Under the pieces are notes generated by a model. The model was not told the DNA's origin. It saw only the letters and a program-made list of their open reading frames with translations, and did no database searches. The position numbers were made by a program, and so were the translations under genes. 64,000 nucleotides of DNA from SXRF01 sp964624555 (GTDB lineage Bacteria; Pseudomonadota; Alphaproteobacteria; Rickettsiales; SXRF01): contig CAZUXB010000003.1 in assembly GCA_964624555.1 (NCBI GenBank), forward strand, positions 14,025 to 78,024, in the 5' to 3' direction. Below are positions 38,773 through 47,806 of this stretch, one piece after another (positions within the stretch are counted from its first letter, which is position 1; each line of letters begins with the position of its first letter).

Positions 38773-39498
38773 AAGAGGCGTTACGCCCGCCATCTCGTGC
38801 TGCCGGAGATCGGCGAGGCGGGGCAGGCGAGGCTGCTTGCTGCGCATGTTCTGGTGGTTGGTGCCGGTGGGCTGGGAAGTGCGGCAATCGCCTATCTTGC
38901 GGCGGCGGGGATTGGAAAAATAACTATCGTAGAACCCGACCGCGTAGAGCTTTCCAACCTGCAACGGCAAATACTTTTTGAAACTGCCGATATAGGCCGT
39001 TCCAAGGCGCAGGCGGCAAGTGACCGCATCCATGAGATAAATCCGGATTGCAAGGTGGAAATTTTTGAAGAAAAATTAGCTGCCGGTAATGCCAAAAAAC
39101 TTATCCATAACTGTGACATAGTAGTCGATGGCAGTGATAATTTTGAAACAAGGTTTTTGATAAGCGATGTTTGCCAGCAGGAAAAAAAGCCGCTGGTATC
39201 CGCCGCAATCGCAGGGTTTTCGGCACAGTTAGCGGTTTTTAAACCCTATCTGGGAAATGACCAGCCCTGTTACCGCTGCCTTGTCCCGGAAATGCCGCAA
39301 CGGGAAATATCCTGTGCCCAGGAAGGAATTATCGGGCCGCTCGCCGGGATGCTCGGTAGTATGCAGGCACTTGAGGTTATCAAGGAATTGCTCGGTATTG
39401 GCAGCCTCGCCGGAAGCCTTATTATCATCGATGCTATGACCATGGAGATAAGGAAAATCCGACTTAATATCGATCCTAATTGTAGCTCACGTATTTAA
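38713..39498 (+). CDS. MoeB/ThiF family ubiquitin-like protein activating enzyme
   Basis: 261 residues from ATG 38713. RRYARHLVLPEIGEAGQ, VVGAGGLGSAAIAYLAAAGIG (ATP binding), DSDN-type VVDGSDNFETRF. Adenylates the C-terminus of MoaD or ThiS. The first zinc Cys pair is present (CYRCLVPE) but at the tail only one Cys remains (DPNCSSRI) where homologues have CxxC. About 20 N-terminal residues come from a palindromic repeat. Followed by a phase-variable pseudopilin. Confidence 0.87.
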   Translation: MKKNNENCCLLATSHQSLDTKRRYARHLVLPEIGEAGQARLLAAHVLVVGAGGLGSAAIAYLAAAGIGKITIVEPDRVELSNLQRQILFETADIGRSKAQAASDRIHEINPDCKVEIFEEKLAAGNAKKLIHNCDIVVDGSDNFETRFLISDVCQQEKKPLVSAAIAGFSAQLAVFKPYLGNDQPCYRCLVPEMPQREISCAQEGIIGPLAGMLGSMQALEVIKELLGIGSLAGSLIIIDAMTMEIRKIRLNIDPNCSSRI

Positions 39499-39551
39499 TG
39501 CTTTGTTAATTTTTTTATTCCATAATAAAAGGTATAACATTTAAGGACTTT

Positions 39552-40393
39552 ATGAATTTTAAGCCAAGCCAAGCCAAGCAGCTTTTACTCTGGTTGAATT
39601 ATCGATAGTTCTAGTCGTAATCGGTCTGATAATCGGCGGGGTTCTGGTGGGGCGCGACCTGATAAAAACTTCCGAAATACGCTCGCAGATAAGCCAGATA
39701 GAAGAATTTAAAATAGCCGTAAATGCCTTTAAAATGAAATATGATTCCCTGCCCGGTGATATGCCACCGTCGGATGCTGCGCAGTTGGGATTTTTTGCTT
39801 TTACCGGAGCGCAAGCTGGCAAAGTATGCGTAGGGGCATGGACAGCGACCTATGGGAATAATGACGGAATTGTAAATATAGCTACAGAATCATACCCATT
39901 CTGGTCACATCTCTCGGATGCTAAAATGATAAAAGGTAACTATGGCGGCACAGCGGGTAATTTACTCAAATCAAATGCAAGCGTTTGTTTCCCAAGTGCT
40001 GGAGGATATCTCAGCATGGCAGATGCAATTGCCAATCCCTGGAAATATTTGCCTTATGCAAAATTAAGAGAAGGTCTATCCATGACAGTTAAGGGAAACC
40101 ATTATTATAATGCAACAAGTGGATACTATCATGCTAATACAAATAAATTAAATATGTTTTCTATTTACGATTTAAAAAAATTTTCTGCATATGTGTTTTA
40201 CCAGATAGACAGTAAAATGGATGATGGCCTCCCAGCTTCAGGAAATATCAGGGTTTCTGGAACAGGCAATGGCACTGCAACCCCTATTGAGAATGCGCCA
40301 TGCACTACCACTGGAGTTACGCCAATCCAATATGATTTATCACAAGCCAATGGCGAAACACCATATTGTACAGGGATAGATTTTTTATTTTAG
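39552..40393 (+). CDS. pseudopilin (copy 3), out of frame by a pentanucleotide repeat
   Basis: From ATG 39552 (AAGGA 5 bases upstream) the frame runs MNFKPSQAKQLLLW and stops after 18 codons. The pilin frame, open from 39578 to 40393, reads AAFTLVELSIVLVVIGLIIGGVLVGRDL and on through YDSLPGDMPPSDAAQLGFF to the tail FLF. The two frames are joined by AAGCC repeats (39561-39575 plus AAGCA). Removing one unit gives MNFKPSQAAFTLVE, a normal leader and cleavage site; a TAA at 39560 blocks other starts. So this gene is either phase-OFF in the sequenced DNA or a recent pseudogene. First in line with the assembly operon at 40541. Confidence 0.85.
39561..39580. repeat. (AAGCC)3-AAGCA simple sequence repeat
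   Basis: Three perfect pentamers and a fourth differing in the last base, six bases after the pseudopilin start codon. Confidence 0.95.
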
Positions 40394-40540
40394 TTTTCTA
40401 CCTTTAAAACTCGAAAAAATATAAAAATATTAATTAAATATCAACTTTTTCCTATTATTGCTAGTGTGAGTATTTGTGTGATTTTTCATGCAGAAGTTTT
40501 AATGAAATAAACCAGCTTACAGTAATATTGACCAGATATT

Positions 40541-42310
40541 ATGGCGAATAATGAAAATAACGTTCCGGAAACCCCGGCAAATCCGGCAGGTCCAAATGCT
40601 GGCGGAGATGCTGTTCCTGCTCCGGCCAAGCCAATGCGTCTGGGCGAAAAACTTATTTCGTTAGGGTTGCTTTCCCCAGACCAACTGCAGATTGTTCTTA
40701 CTGAGCAAAAGAACAGTAAAAAACTCATGGGTTCGATCCTGGTGGAGATGGGTTTCCTCACTGAGAGCGCGCTGGGTGAGGTTCTTGCCGAATCATCTGG
40801 TACACAGAAATTCGATGCTAAATCAACCATGCTCGATTCCAGTGTGGTGCGGATGATTCCTAAAGATGTGGCGGCCCGCTATAAGATAATCGCCGTTGAT
40901 TTTTCAGGTGATACGCTGCAGCTGGCCATGAGCGATGTTTATAACGTTCTGGCCATAGACCAGGTGCGCAGATATGTACCTAAGAGCACAAAAATTGTTC
41001 CTATTTACTGTACCGATTCAGAACTGCTGGAACTAATTGACCAGTATTATGACTACGAAATATCGGTGGATGGTATCCTGAAAGAAATTGAAACCGGGAT
41101 TCGCGATCATACCAACAAACTTGATGGCAAGCAGGAAGGTTATGTCAACCCTACGGTACGCCTGGTTAATGCGCTGCTGGTCGATGCGATAAAATTCGGC
41201 GCTTCTGATATCCATTTTGAGCCGGAAGGTTCGTTCCTTCGCCTGCGCTACAGGATTGACGGGCAGATGGTACAGATACGCTCTTTCCACCGCGACTACT
41301 GGAACGCGATGGTGGTGCGTATTAAAATTATGGCCGGTATGAATATCGCCGAGGCGCGTAACCCGCAGGATGGGCGCATATCTTACAATGTTCTGGGCCG
41401 TGAAGTGGATTTCCGTGTGGCGACGCAACCAACTGTTCATGGTGAAAATATCGTGATGCGTTTGCTGGACAAGGAAAAATCATTGGTGCCCCTGGAAAAC
41501 CTGGGGTTTTCTGATCATAATATCGCAGTTCTTAAAAAACTGCTGAAGCGCCCGGAAGGTATAATTATTGTTACCGGCCCGACTGGTAGCGGTAAAACAA
41601 CCACGCTTTATTCTATCCTTAGTTATATAAACGATATTGATACCAATATCATGACTCTTGAAGATCCTGTGGAATACCAGCTGCCGCTCATCCGCCAGAC
41701 CAACGTGCGTGAAGGGGCGGGGTTTGACTGGCTTTCGGGTATGAAATCGCTTATGCGTCAGGACCCGGATATTATTTTTGTGGGCGAGGTGCGCGATGCC
41801 GACACCGCGCTTATGGCAGTGCGTGCGGCACTTACCGGCCACCAGGTATTCACTACCCTGCATACTAATGATGCCATTGGTAGTGTTGCACGTCTTGGTG
41901 ATATTGGGGTGCCAGAACATCTACTGGCCGGATCACTTATTGGCGCGCTGGCCCAGCGCCTTGCCCGGAAATTATGTGTGCATTGCCGTGCCCCGCGGAA
42001 AGCAACCGCAGAGGAATGCCGGATACTTGGTGTCGATGTGGAAAAACCACCGAATATATATGATGCCGTTGGGTGCCCAAAATGTAAAAGCAAAGGATTT
42101 AAAGGCCGTACCGCCATTGTAGAAATTTTACGGGTTGACCGGCAGATGGATGAATTAATAGCCACCCATGCCACCCGCAGTAAAATTCTGGAACATGCGC
42201 TGGCTAATGGATTTGTCACCATGCAGCAGGATGGTATAGGAAAAGTGCTATCCGGGGAGATAACGATCTCTGAGCTGATCGGTACTATTGACTTTACGGA
42301 GAGGCTGTAG
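40541..42310 (+). CDS. type II secretion/type IV pilus assembly ATPase (GspE/PilB)
   Basis: 589 residues. N-terminal GspE_N/MshEN domain (about 30-150), linker, then the ATPase: GPTGSGKTTTLYSIL Walker A (about 346), Asp box and EDPVEYQL, VGEVRDADTALMAVRAALTGH Walker B/His box, and a four-cysteine zinc module CVHCRAP...CPKCKSKGFKGR near 484-530. Powers extension of the pseudopilus. Followed by GspF/PilC, GspL/PilM-like and GspM/PilO-like genes in one operon. Confidence 0.95.
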   Translation: MANNENNVPETPANPAGPNAGGDAVPAPAKPMRLGEKLISLGLLSPDQLQIVLTEQKNSKKLMGSILVEMGFLTESALGEVLAESSGTQKFDAKSTMLDSSVVRMIPKDVAARYKIIAVDFSGDTLQLAMSDVYNVLAIDQVRRYVPKSTKIVPIYCTDSELLELIDQYYDYEISVDGILKEIETGIRDHTNKLDGKQEGYVNPTVRLVNALLVDAIKFGASDIHFEPEGSFLRLRYRIDGQMVQIRSFHRDYWNAMVVRIKIMAGMNIAEARNPQDGRISYNVLGREVDFRVATQPTVHGENIVMRLLDKEKSLVPLENLGFSDHNIAVLKKLLKRPEGIIIVTGPTGSGKTTTLYSILSYINDIDTNIMTLEDPVEYQLPLIRQTNVREGAGFDWLSGMKSLMRQDPDIIFVGEVRDADTALMAVRAALTGHQVFTTLHTNDAIGSVARLGDIGVPEHLLAGSLIGALAQRLARKLCVHCRAPRKATAEECRILGVDVEKPPNIYDAVGCPKCKSKGFKGRTAIVEILRVDRQMDELIATHATRSKILEHALANGFVTMQQDGIGKVLSGEITISELIGTIDFTERL

Positions 42311-42317
42311 GTTATTT

Positions 42318-43523
42318 ATGCCATCGTATAAATACAATGCGATAAATGAGAAAGGCAATACCATACGTGGTACTGTCATGGCCGAAAATGAGCTGGATCT
42401 TGAAACCCGGCTGAGGGATCTGGGGCTGGATCTGGTGTCTGCACGTGAGATAACCAATCGCAAGGGGGGAGGCCGAAAAGCAAAGGTCCGAACTAAAGAT
42501 TTAATTGTTATGTGCATGCATCTGGAACAGCTTGACCGGGCAGGGGTCGCCTTGCATGATTCGATTGCCGATGTCCGCGAAAGCACAGAATCACGCAAGC
42601 TTAAGGACATACTGACCGGCGTTTATGAAGCCGTAAAAAACGGGACGCTTTTTTCTGCCGCGCTTGCCGCTTACCCGCGGGTTTTTAATGATGTATTCGT
42701 TGGTCTAATCGCTGCCGGGGAGAAAACCGGGAATCTTTCTATGTCATTTATCCATCTTGGTGAACACCTTAAATGGACGGCGGAACTTAAGCGCAAAGTA
42801 AAAAAAGCTACGCGCTACCCTATAGTGTTGCTGGTGGTGCTTTCCGGGGTTATTACGGCGCTGATGATGTTTACAGTACCGAAGATGATTGAATTTATCA
42901 TCTCGCAGGGGTTTGAAATTCCAATCCATACCCGTGCGCTTATTGCGGTTTCGCATGCTTTCGCCAATTACTGGTACCTTATTTTAGGGACACCGGTTGT
43001 GATCATTTTCAGTTTAATGATATTATATCGCGTCAGCGAGAAATTTGCCTATATTACTGATAGTATAGCCCTTAGAATGCCGCTCATCGGACCGGTAATC
43101 CGCAAAATTGATATGGCGCGCTTTACCCACTTTTTTGCAGTTATGTTTAACAGCGGTATTGATGTGATAGAATCACTTGATGCGGCGAAAGGCGTTGTTC
43201 ATAACCGTGTCCTTAAAGAATCAATCGAGCTGGTGAAAAGCAACGTGACTGATGGGAATTCGATAACGGCGAGCCTGCGTCTTTCCCACCAGTTTCCGAA
43301 TCTGGTCATACGAATGTTCAAAGTTGGTGAAGACAGCGGTAACCTGAAAGAAGCATTGGATAATATTAATTTCTTTTATAACCGTGAAGTTAATGATGCG
43401 GTAGATAACCTGGTTGGCTCTATCCAGCCAATACTTACTGTTGTAATGGGCGCATTAATATTCTGGATTATTGCAGCGGTATTCGGACCTCTCTATCAAT
43501 CATTCAGCAAGATGAAATTTTAA
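42318..43523 (+). CDS. inner membrane platform protein (GspF/PilC)
   Basis: 401 residues from ATG 42318, 7 bases after the GspE stop. Two GspF cytoplasmic domains (about 65-190 and 270-390) and three membrane helices (VVLSGVITALMMFTV near 175, YWYLILGTPVVIIFSLMIL near 220, ILTVVMGALIFWIIAAVFGPLY near 375). Signature AALAAYPRVFNDVFVGLIAAGE. Platform for the assembly ATPase. Confidence 0.95.
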   Translation: MPSYKYNAINEKGNTIRGTVMAENELDLETRLRDLGLDLVSAREITNRKGGGRKAKVRTKDLIVMCMHLEQLDRAGVALHDSIADVRESTESRKLKDILTGVYEAVKNGTLFSAALAAYPRVFNDVFVGLIAAGEKTGNLSMSFIHLGEHLKWTAELKRKVKKATRYPIVLLVVLSGVITALMMFTVPKMIEFIISQGFEIPIHTRALIAVSHAFANYWYLILGTPVVIIFSLMILYRVSEKFAYITDSIALRMPLIGPVIRKIDMARFTHFFAVMFNSGIDVIESLDAAKGVVHNRVLKESIELVKSNVTDGNSITASLRLSHQFPNLVIRMFKVGEDSGNLKEALDNINFFYNREVNDAVDNLVGSIQPILTVVMGALIFWIIAAVFGPLYQSFSKMKF

Positions 43524-43640
43524 TAGTAAATTGGGGATGACTAAATATACAAAACAGTGCTATTCATGGAACTTATAGTTGTTATAAATAATCAATTTAC
43601 CTTTTGTAAATTAACTCGCTGAAAATATGGCGCTAAAAAT

Positions 43641-45530
43641 ATGGTTTTCTCGTTTAAAAAATTACAAAAACAGAAAGTGGCCGTTCCGCCGCCATCGCGT
43701 TCACGTTCGTCCAGAATTGTTAAAGACACTAAAGCTGAAAAGGCTCTTTTAAAAAAAATTAAAAATTCCCGGTCATCTTCAGGCGCAAAATATGGCCTGA
43801 TAATTGGTGATGAAGGCAGCATCCTGATCTATATAGTTGGCAAGGAGGTGCAGAGCCGCAATTTTATTGCCCATGCCAGTGTTGATAATCTGAAGGAATT
43901 TGAGGCTATCTTAGCAAAAAATAAGAAGGCCCCCGTATACATGGTAATTGATAGTATGGACCAGAGTTTTGTCCAGCAATCTCTTCCTCCCATAAGCTCC
44001 CTTGGTGTTAAAAAGCTCATTAAGCGCCGTCTGGACAGGGATTTAGGTGATAATGTTATCAAGGGATACGTCTTGCTGGAGCGCGATGTGAGTGGGCGAA
44101 GGGACTGGAATTTCCTTATGGTCTCCCTGGAAAACAGCCCTCATCTTAAGCTGTGGTTTGAATTCATCGAAAAGATAGATAACCGTCTGGTTGGGATTTA
44201 CCTGCTGTCTGTAGAAGTAGAGCATATTGTTAAAAATATAGATCTGGCAATTGGTGCTCCCAAGAAAGATAAGGCTCATCCTGGTTCACGCTGGAAATTC
44301 TTTGTTACCCATAATAAGGTTGGCGGTGTTCGCCAGGTTATTCTAAGAGATGGGCGAATCATTTTTACCCGTTTGACCCAGCCGGTTGGGGAGGTGACGC
44401 CAGAGGTGATAGCCGGGAATATAGAGCAGGAAATGTCCAGCACTATTGAATATATGAAGCGCCTGTCCTTTAATCCGCAGCAGGGGCTTGATATTTATGT
44501 TGTTGCTTCACACGAGATTAATGGTTTGTTGGATTTATCAAGAATTGATGCCCAGAATGTCCACAAATTCACCCCGTTTGAGATTTCTGAATTCTTTGGG
44601 ATTACGGGAGCAGCACAAGTCTCTGACCAGTTTGGTGATGTGATACTGACAGCTTTTATTGCCTGCAATAAGGTTCACCGTCTGGTCTTGTCATTACCAA
44701 GCGCACTTAAAGTTAACAGGATTAACAATGTTATAAAATTAGAGCGCACAGTGGCGGGAGCCATGGTTTTGGGCATGATTGGTTATGGAGGTTTTGTTGG
44801 TCTGGAAGTCATGCAGAAATATTCGGAAATAGAAAATCTGAACCAGAAAAAAATTCTACAACAGCGCCGGGTCGATGATCTTAATGCCGAGATTAAAGCA
44901 AGCGGTATAGATATTAAAACAGTCGATGAAAACGTTAGCCTGTACAGGAAAATGGGTGATGAGGCCCAGTCCCCGGTTGCGGTAATCAGCCGTCTGCGCG
45001 CGGCTATAATTGAATCAGTCAGTATCAAAGAGGTTTTGTGGCAGAGTGGCAGCGGCGCTGCCGCTTCAACTGCCGCTCCTGCGCAGGCACCCGGTACTCC
45101 TGGTGAGAAGCTGGACAATATATCTATAATCTTGCGTTTCCCTGAAATATCAAATACCGAGGACGCATTTAAAGCTCTTGCAAAGAAGGTAATGAATGAT
45201 GTCCGCGCAGATTTTCCGGAATATAAGGTGGTATATAGTAAATTACCCGATGTGCTTAATAAGAAATCGGAATCTGGTGAGATCAGTTTTGATGATAAAA
45301 AGCCGGAAAAACAAATTATCGAGAAAACAAATCTGGAAGCTACTTTGTTGCTTACCAAATTGCCAGCAGACCAGGTTGCTATAGCTCAGGTTGCAGGGCA
45401 GGGTGTTAATCCGGATACCATGCTTGGGTATGAGCTTGCGCCTGGAAAACCACATAGACCGGGAATGATTATGCCTGGTAACGGTGCCGGTGCGCCACCT
45501 GCTGCGCCAGCAGGAGCAGATCCACGATGA
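43641..45530 (+). CDS. GspL/PilM-PilN-like assembly protein (tentative)
   Basis: 629 residues. Cytoplasmic part about 40-360 with an actin-like pattern reminiscent of PilM/GspL (GAKYGLIIGDEGSILIYIVG, RRDWNFLMVSLENSPHL), one membrane helix near 370-395 (TVAGAMVLGMIGYGGFVGLEVM), then a coiled coil (about 395-440) and a periplasmic part ending in a Gly/Pro/Ala-rich tail. The order ATPase, platform, this protein, PilO-like protein supports a scaffold role. Direct family match is weak. Confidence 0.65.
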   Translation: MVFSFKKLQKQKVAVPPPSRSRSSRIVKDTKAEKALLKKIKNSRSSSGAKYGLIIGDEGSILIYIVGKEVQSRNFIAHASVDNLKEFEAILAKNKKAPVYMVIDSMDQSFVQQSLPPISSLGVKKLIKRRLDRDLGDNVIKGYVLLERDVSGRRDWNFLMVSLENSPHLKLWFEFIEKIDNRLVGIYLLSVEVEHIVKNIDLAIGAPKKDKAHPGSRWKFFVTHNKVGGVRQVILRDGRIIFTRLTQPVGEVTPEVIAGNIEQEMSSTIEYMKRLSFNPQQGLDIYVVASHEINGLLDLSRIDAQNVHKFTPFEISEFFGITGAAQVSDQFGDVILTAFIACNKVHRLVLSLPSALKVNRINNVIKLERTVAGAMVLGMIGYGGFVGLEVMQKYSEIENLNQKKILQQRRVDDLNAEIKASGIDIKTVDENVSLYRKMGDEAQSPVAVISRLRAAIIESVSIKEVLWQSGSGAAASTAAPAQAPGTPGEKLDNISIILRFPEISNTEDAFKALAKKVMNDVRADFPEYKVVYSKLPDVLNKKSESGEISFDDKKPEKQIIEKTNLEATLLLTKLPADQVAIAQVAGQGVNPDTMLGYELAPGKPHRPGMIMPGNGAGAPPAAPAGADPR

Positions 45531-45537
45531 GGGCACC

Positions 45538-46236
45538 ATGAAAATTTCCACTATTAGAAATATCTTTATTAAACAGACAATAATAGTTTGCGCTGTGTTG
45601 GCAACGGTCGGTGGTGCCGTATTGTATGTAGCTGCGCTTGATGAAGACTGTGACAAGGAAATTGCCAACCTGAAAATGGTAACGGATAATACGGTAAAGC
45701 AGGCTCTCGATTTGTCACAAGAGTATAATAAAGCAAGCAATGATTTGGCTTTGTTTAATGAAATCAAGAAAAAAAGGGACAACAAATTGCTTGCAATAAG
45801 CAAGCTGGCACTTAAAAGCGTGATTTCGGGGGCGCGCAGTAAATATATCTTAGATTCTTTAGATGTTAAGATGGAAGAGCCCAAGGTCATGGAAGGGCCC
45901 GAATATAAAAAAGAATCTTTAGCAATTGAATCTGGCAATGTAACTATAGGGCTAAATGCGCTGACTGACCTGGATGTGCTGGGGCTTATTCAAGCCATGG
46001 ATAAAGAATTCTGGGGTATTAAATTCACTTCTGTTAAAATTTCTTTGGAGAAAGAGCTGGATGCTGCCTCTATAATCGCGATTAAGGATACTGGTTTCAC
46101 TCCGATAGTAAATGCCAAGCTTACATTTACTTTATTTGGGTTGCGTAATATTGCATCAATAGCAGATTCTTTAACTGAAGGTGATGGGATGAAAAAACCA
46201 GATGGTGTAAACGTACCTGCCGGGTTGAAGCCATGA
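45538..46236 (+). CDS. PilO/GspM-like inner membrane protein (tentative)
   Basis: 232 residues from ATG 45538, 7 bases after the previous stop. Short cytoplasmic N-terminus, membrane helix about 13-34 (TIIVCAVLATVGGAVLYVAAL), coiled coil about 36-90, then a periplasmic ferredoxin-like part: the layout of PilO/GspM. Assigned by architecture and operon position only. Its last four bases overlap the next start. Confidence 0.6.
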   Translation: MKISTIRNIFIKQTIIVCAVLATVGGAVLYVAALDEDCDKEIANLKMVTDNTVKQALDLSQEYNKASNDLALFNEIKKKRDNKLLAISKLALKSVISGARSKYILDSLDVKMEEPKVMEGPEYKKESLAIESGNVTIGLNALTDLDVLGLIQAMDKEFWGIKFTSVKISLEKELDAASIIAIKDTGFTPIVNAKLTFTLFGLRNIASIADSLTEGDGMKKPDGVNVPAGLKP

Positions 46237-46979
46237 TTATGAAAAGACAATTTTTAGGAATGATTGCTGTGATTATGCTCCCTGTTACTGCTTATGCGCA
46301 GGAAGCTCCTGCTCCTGCTCTATCGGAGCCACTGATCCCGGTTGATAATAATGATAAGATTACCGCCAGCCCTACTAGCGTAGAAAAAGGGCCAGATAAA
46401 GAAAAAACAGAGCAGAAACCTGTTTTGCCTCCTGTTCAGGATGTTTTCGAAATAAAAAGCTTATTCTTTTCTGCCAGTGAGATTAAAACGATACACAACG
46501 CAAGATTATCTTATGAAAATAATATTAAAGGCATTGATAAGGGAGAGTTTTCAGAAGATGATTTTTTAAAGAAGCTTGAAAAAATCACTACCACAAAGTC
46601 TGACTTAAGTTCTGATTCGTTTACTTACCCACAATTTTTCCTATCCTCTATTGCTTATTATGCAAATAATGATTGGGTGGTATGGGTTAATAATGAAAAA
46701 TTCACTCAGGATAGCGGAGTTAGTGCAGAGGGCTTGAGTATTGCGAAAATAGATAATGAAAAAGTCACTTTTGAATGGAAGCCATCCAGGATGGATAAAA
46801 TAGTTGATACTAATGAATACTCGGAATCCAGTCCGGTGAAAGTTGATATGGCAAGGAATAAAGTTGTTTTTGTCCTTAAGGGCAACCAGACCTTTTCGTC
46901 TTATGCAATGCAGGTTGTGGAAGGAAAAGTCCCGCCTGTAACTATTACTACAAAAACCAGTGCCTCAGAGAAAAAATAA
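46233..46979 (+). CDS. periplasmic protein of the assembly operon (GspB/PilP-like, tentative)
   Basis: 248 residues. Signal peptide (MKRQFLGMIAVIMLPVTAYA, cleavage AYA-Q), a proline-rich linker (about 25-75), then a domain with DWVVWVNNEKFTQ and KIDNEKVTFEWKPSR, recalling the C-terminal WxxWxNG pattern of GspB/PilP-type proteins. Last gene of the operon. ATG 46233 and 46239 are both possible. Confidence 0.6.
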   Translation: MIMKRQFLGMIAVIMLPVTAYAQEAPAPALSEPLIPVDNNDKITASPTSVEKGPDKEKTEQKPVLPPVQDVFEIKSLFFSASEIKTIHNARLSYENNIKGIDKGEFSEDDFLKKLEKITTTKSDLSSDSFTYPQFFLSSIAYYANNDWVVWVNNEKFTQDSGVSAEGLSIAKIDNEKVTFEWKPSRMDKIVDTNEYSESSPVKVDMARNKVVFVLKGNQTFSSYAMQVVEGKVPPVTITTKTSASEKK

Positions 46980-47002
46980 CAAATAAATGGAGGGGTGAAA
47001 CC

Positions 47003-47725
47003 ATGAGTGCTGCAGCACCGCTATTAGTAAAAGATGTACATAAAACCTATACAAAACATAAAGTACTTGATAATATAGATTTTGCGCTGGAAGCGGGTGA
47101 GATATTCGGCCTCATCGGCCAGAACGGTGCGGGCAAGACCACGCTGATAAAGATCATGCTCGACCTCATCACCTGCGAAAATGGCGGTATTGACATCGCC
47201 GGAGTCTCGGCAAAAAAAATTGATTCGCGCAAAAATCTTTCCTACCTTCCGGAAAAATTCCAGCCATCGCGCTATTTGAAAGGTATGGAATATCTGGAGC
47301 TCGCTCTATCCTATTACGGCAAGAACCTCGATAAAGAAGCGGCACGCAGGAAAGCGGTGGAGCTTGATCTTGACCCCGATGTGCTCTCTGCCCGCGTTGG
47401 TTCCTATTCCAAAGGTATGGGCCAAAAGCTCGGTCTGGTGGGTGCTTTCCTTATCGACGCGGCGTTACTTATACTCGATGAGCCGATGAGCGGCCTTGAC
47501 CCGCGCGCGCGCATAAAACTCAAGAACGAATTACTGGCCAATAAAAAAGCTGGCAAGACCATATTTTTCAGCTCGCACATACTTTCCGACATTGACGAAA
47601 TTTGCGACCGTATCGGCGTTATCCATGATGGCAAACTCTGCTTCATCGGCACACCGCAAGGCTTTAAGGACCAGGTGAAAGAAACTTCGCTGGAGCAGGC
47701 GTTCCTTAAGGTTATCGGGGATTAG
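47003..47725 (+). CDS. ABC transporter ATP-binding protein
   Basis: 240 residues. Walker A GQNGAGKTTL (about 41), signature YSKGMGQKLGLVGAFL (about 135; the usual LSGG is YSKG), Walker B ALLILDEPMSGLDPRA, H-loop SSHILSDIDEI. CcmA/NatA type subfamily (drug or polysaccharide exporter-like). No permease gene is adjacent, so the substrate cannot be named. GGAGGGG ribosome site. Confidence 0.93.
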   Translation: MSAAAPLLVKDVHKTYTKHKVLDNIDFALEAGEIFGLIGQNGAGKTTLIKIMLDLITCENGGIDIAGVSAKKIDSRKNLSYLPEKFQPSRYLKGMEYLELALSYYGKNLDKEAARRKAVELDLDPDVLSARVGSYSKGMGQKLGLVGAFLIDAALLILDEPMSGLDPRARIKLKNELLANKKAGKTIFFSSHILSDIDEICDRIGVIHDGKLCFIGTPQGFKDQVKETSLEQAFLKVIGD

Positions 47726-47733
47726 TATTATAC

Positions 47734-47802
47734 TGTCATCCTGAACGCAGTGAAGGATCTTTGCTTTATAAAGACGAGATACTTCGCTACGCTCAGTATG
47801 AC
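47734..47802. repeat. TGTCATCCTGA-type palindromic repeat
   Basis: TGTCATCCTGAACGCAGTGAAGGAT ... ATACTTCGCTACGCTCAGTATGACA; inverted relative to the copy at 37631. Lies between convergent genes. Confidence 0.87.
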
Positions 47803-47806
47803 AAAA

